A stretch of 33,799 nt of DNA from Paludibacteraceae bacterium (lineage in GTDB: Bacteria > Bacteroidota > Bacteroidia > Bacteroidales > Paludibacteraceae). This document shows positions 33,714-33,799 of the stretch, piece by piece. Below the pieces are notes generated by a model. It had not been told where the DNA came from, searched no databases, and saw only the letters and a list, made by a program, of their open reading frames with translations. Numbering within the stretch: the first letter of the stretch is position 1; the number at the start of each line of letters is the position of its first letter. The translations under genes were made by a program, and so were the position numbers. Location of the stretch: the NCBI GenBank assembly GCA_017448345.1, contig JAFSLP010000031.1, positions 1 to 33,799 of the forward strand, in the 5' to 3' direction.

Positions 33714-33745
33714 GTTGCACAATTCGCTGATTTTTAGTAACTTTG
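33714..33745 (+). promoter_or_regulatory. Promoter of a gene leaving the right edge
   Basis: GTTG (33714-33717, 3 of 4), 20-bp spacer, TAACTTTG (33738-33745). An ATG follows at 33790. Confidence 0.72.
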
Positions 33746-33789
33746 TAGTGTCTTAATCAACAAAGTTAAACAACTAAAACATCATCGTC

Positions 33790-33799
33790 ATGCGCAACT
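33790..33799 (+). CDS. Start of a truncated gene (first three codons)
   Basis: Only ATG CGC AAC T is inside the window, preceded by a good promoter with a leader of about 38 nt and A-rich sequence typical of initiation in this phylum. The product cannot be judged. Confidence 0.4.

Overview
The window looks like a chromosomal segment of a Bacteroidales bacterium (phylum Bacteroidota). The evidence is recurrent promoters of the TTTG-N19/20-TAnnTTTG type, almost no Shine-Dalgarno sequences, a SusC-style TonB-dependent receptor paired with a DUF5689 lipoprotein, an amidase-MCE gene pair, and a murC-ftsQ-ftsA-ftsZ cluster. Most genes are housekeeping. I see no rRNA, tRNA, CRISPR array, insertion sequence or phage gene. 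The exact family cannot be fixed from this sequence.

Layout. 1-382: gene-free left flank with 11-bp repeats and a leftward terminator. 383-13481: nine leftward genes, in transcription order relA/spoT, a DUF1573 gene, meaB, dnaB, asnS, a TonB-dependent receptor, a DUF5689 lipoprotein, cvpA and folK. They are tightly packed, with several overlaps. 13490-13850: relA promoter, then a rightward promoter driving a strongly folded, probably non-coding RNA (6S-like candidate), then a second hairpin. 13851-16042: cell-wall amidase and MCE/MlaD-like protein, closed by a terminator. 16043-17770: dnaA with its promoter and two DnaA-box-like sites. 17771-19820: groES-groEL leftward, meeting dnaA at a pair of perfect palindromes. 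19930-20106: a 58-residue DUF4250 gene. 20254-22457: a family 2 glycosyltransferase and an unknown 405-residue protein. 22631-24004: a PagL-like outer-membrane protein, divergent from murC. 24109-28878: murC, ftsQ, ftsA, ftsZ. 28913-29881: a Wzz-like two-helix membrane protein. 29916-32565: nhaD, yqeY and a dedA gene, leftward. 32566-33799: about 1.2 kb without an intact gene. It holds a highly structured inverted-repeat region, an orphan rightward terminator, a broken small ORF, and at the right edge the promoter and first codons of another gene.

Functionally the segment covers replication (dnaA, dnaB), cell wall and division (murC, ftsQAZ, amidase), envelope transport and lipid homeostasis (MCE, PagL-like, DedA, Wzz-like, TonB receptor), stress (relA/spoT, groESL), translation (asnS) and folate synthesis (folK).

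The most striking unexplained feature is a family of short tandem-repeat arrays, mostly 7-bp units in strict register with a loose consensus YTNNYAA, plus 8-, 11-, 15- and 17-bp relatives. They sit at gene junctions, often starting at or supplying the stop codon, and several lie in frame inside genes, including the essential murC. No feature type I know explains them. A second candidate is the structured RNA locus upstream of the amidase, and a third is the branched inverted repeat with an orphan terminator upstream of nhaD.
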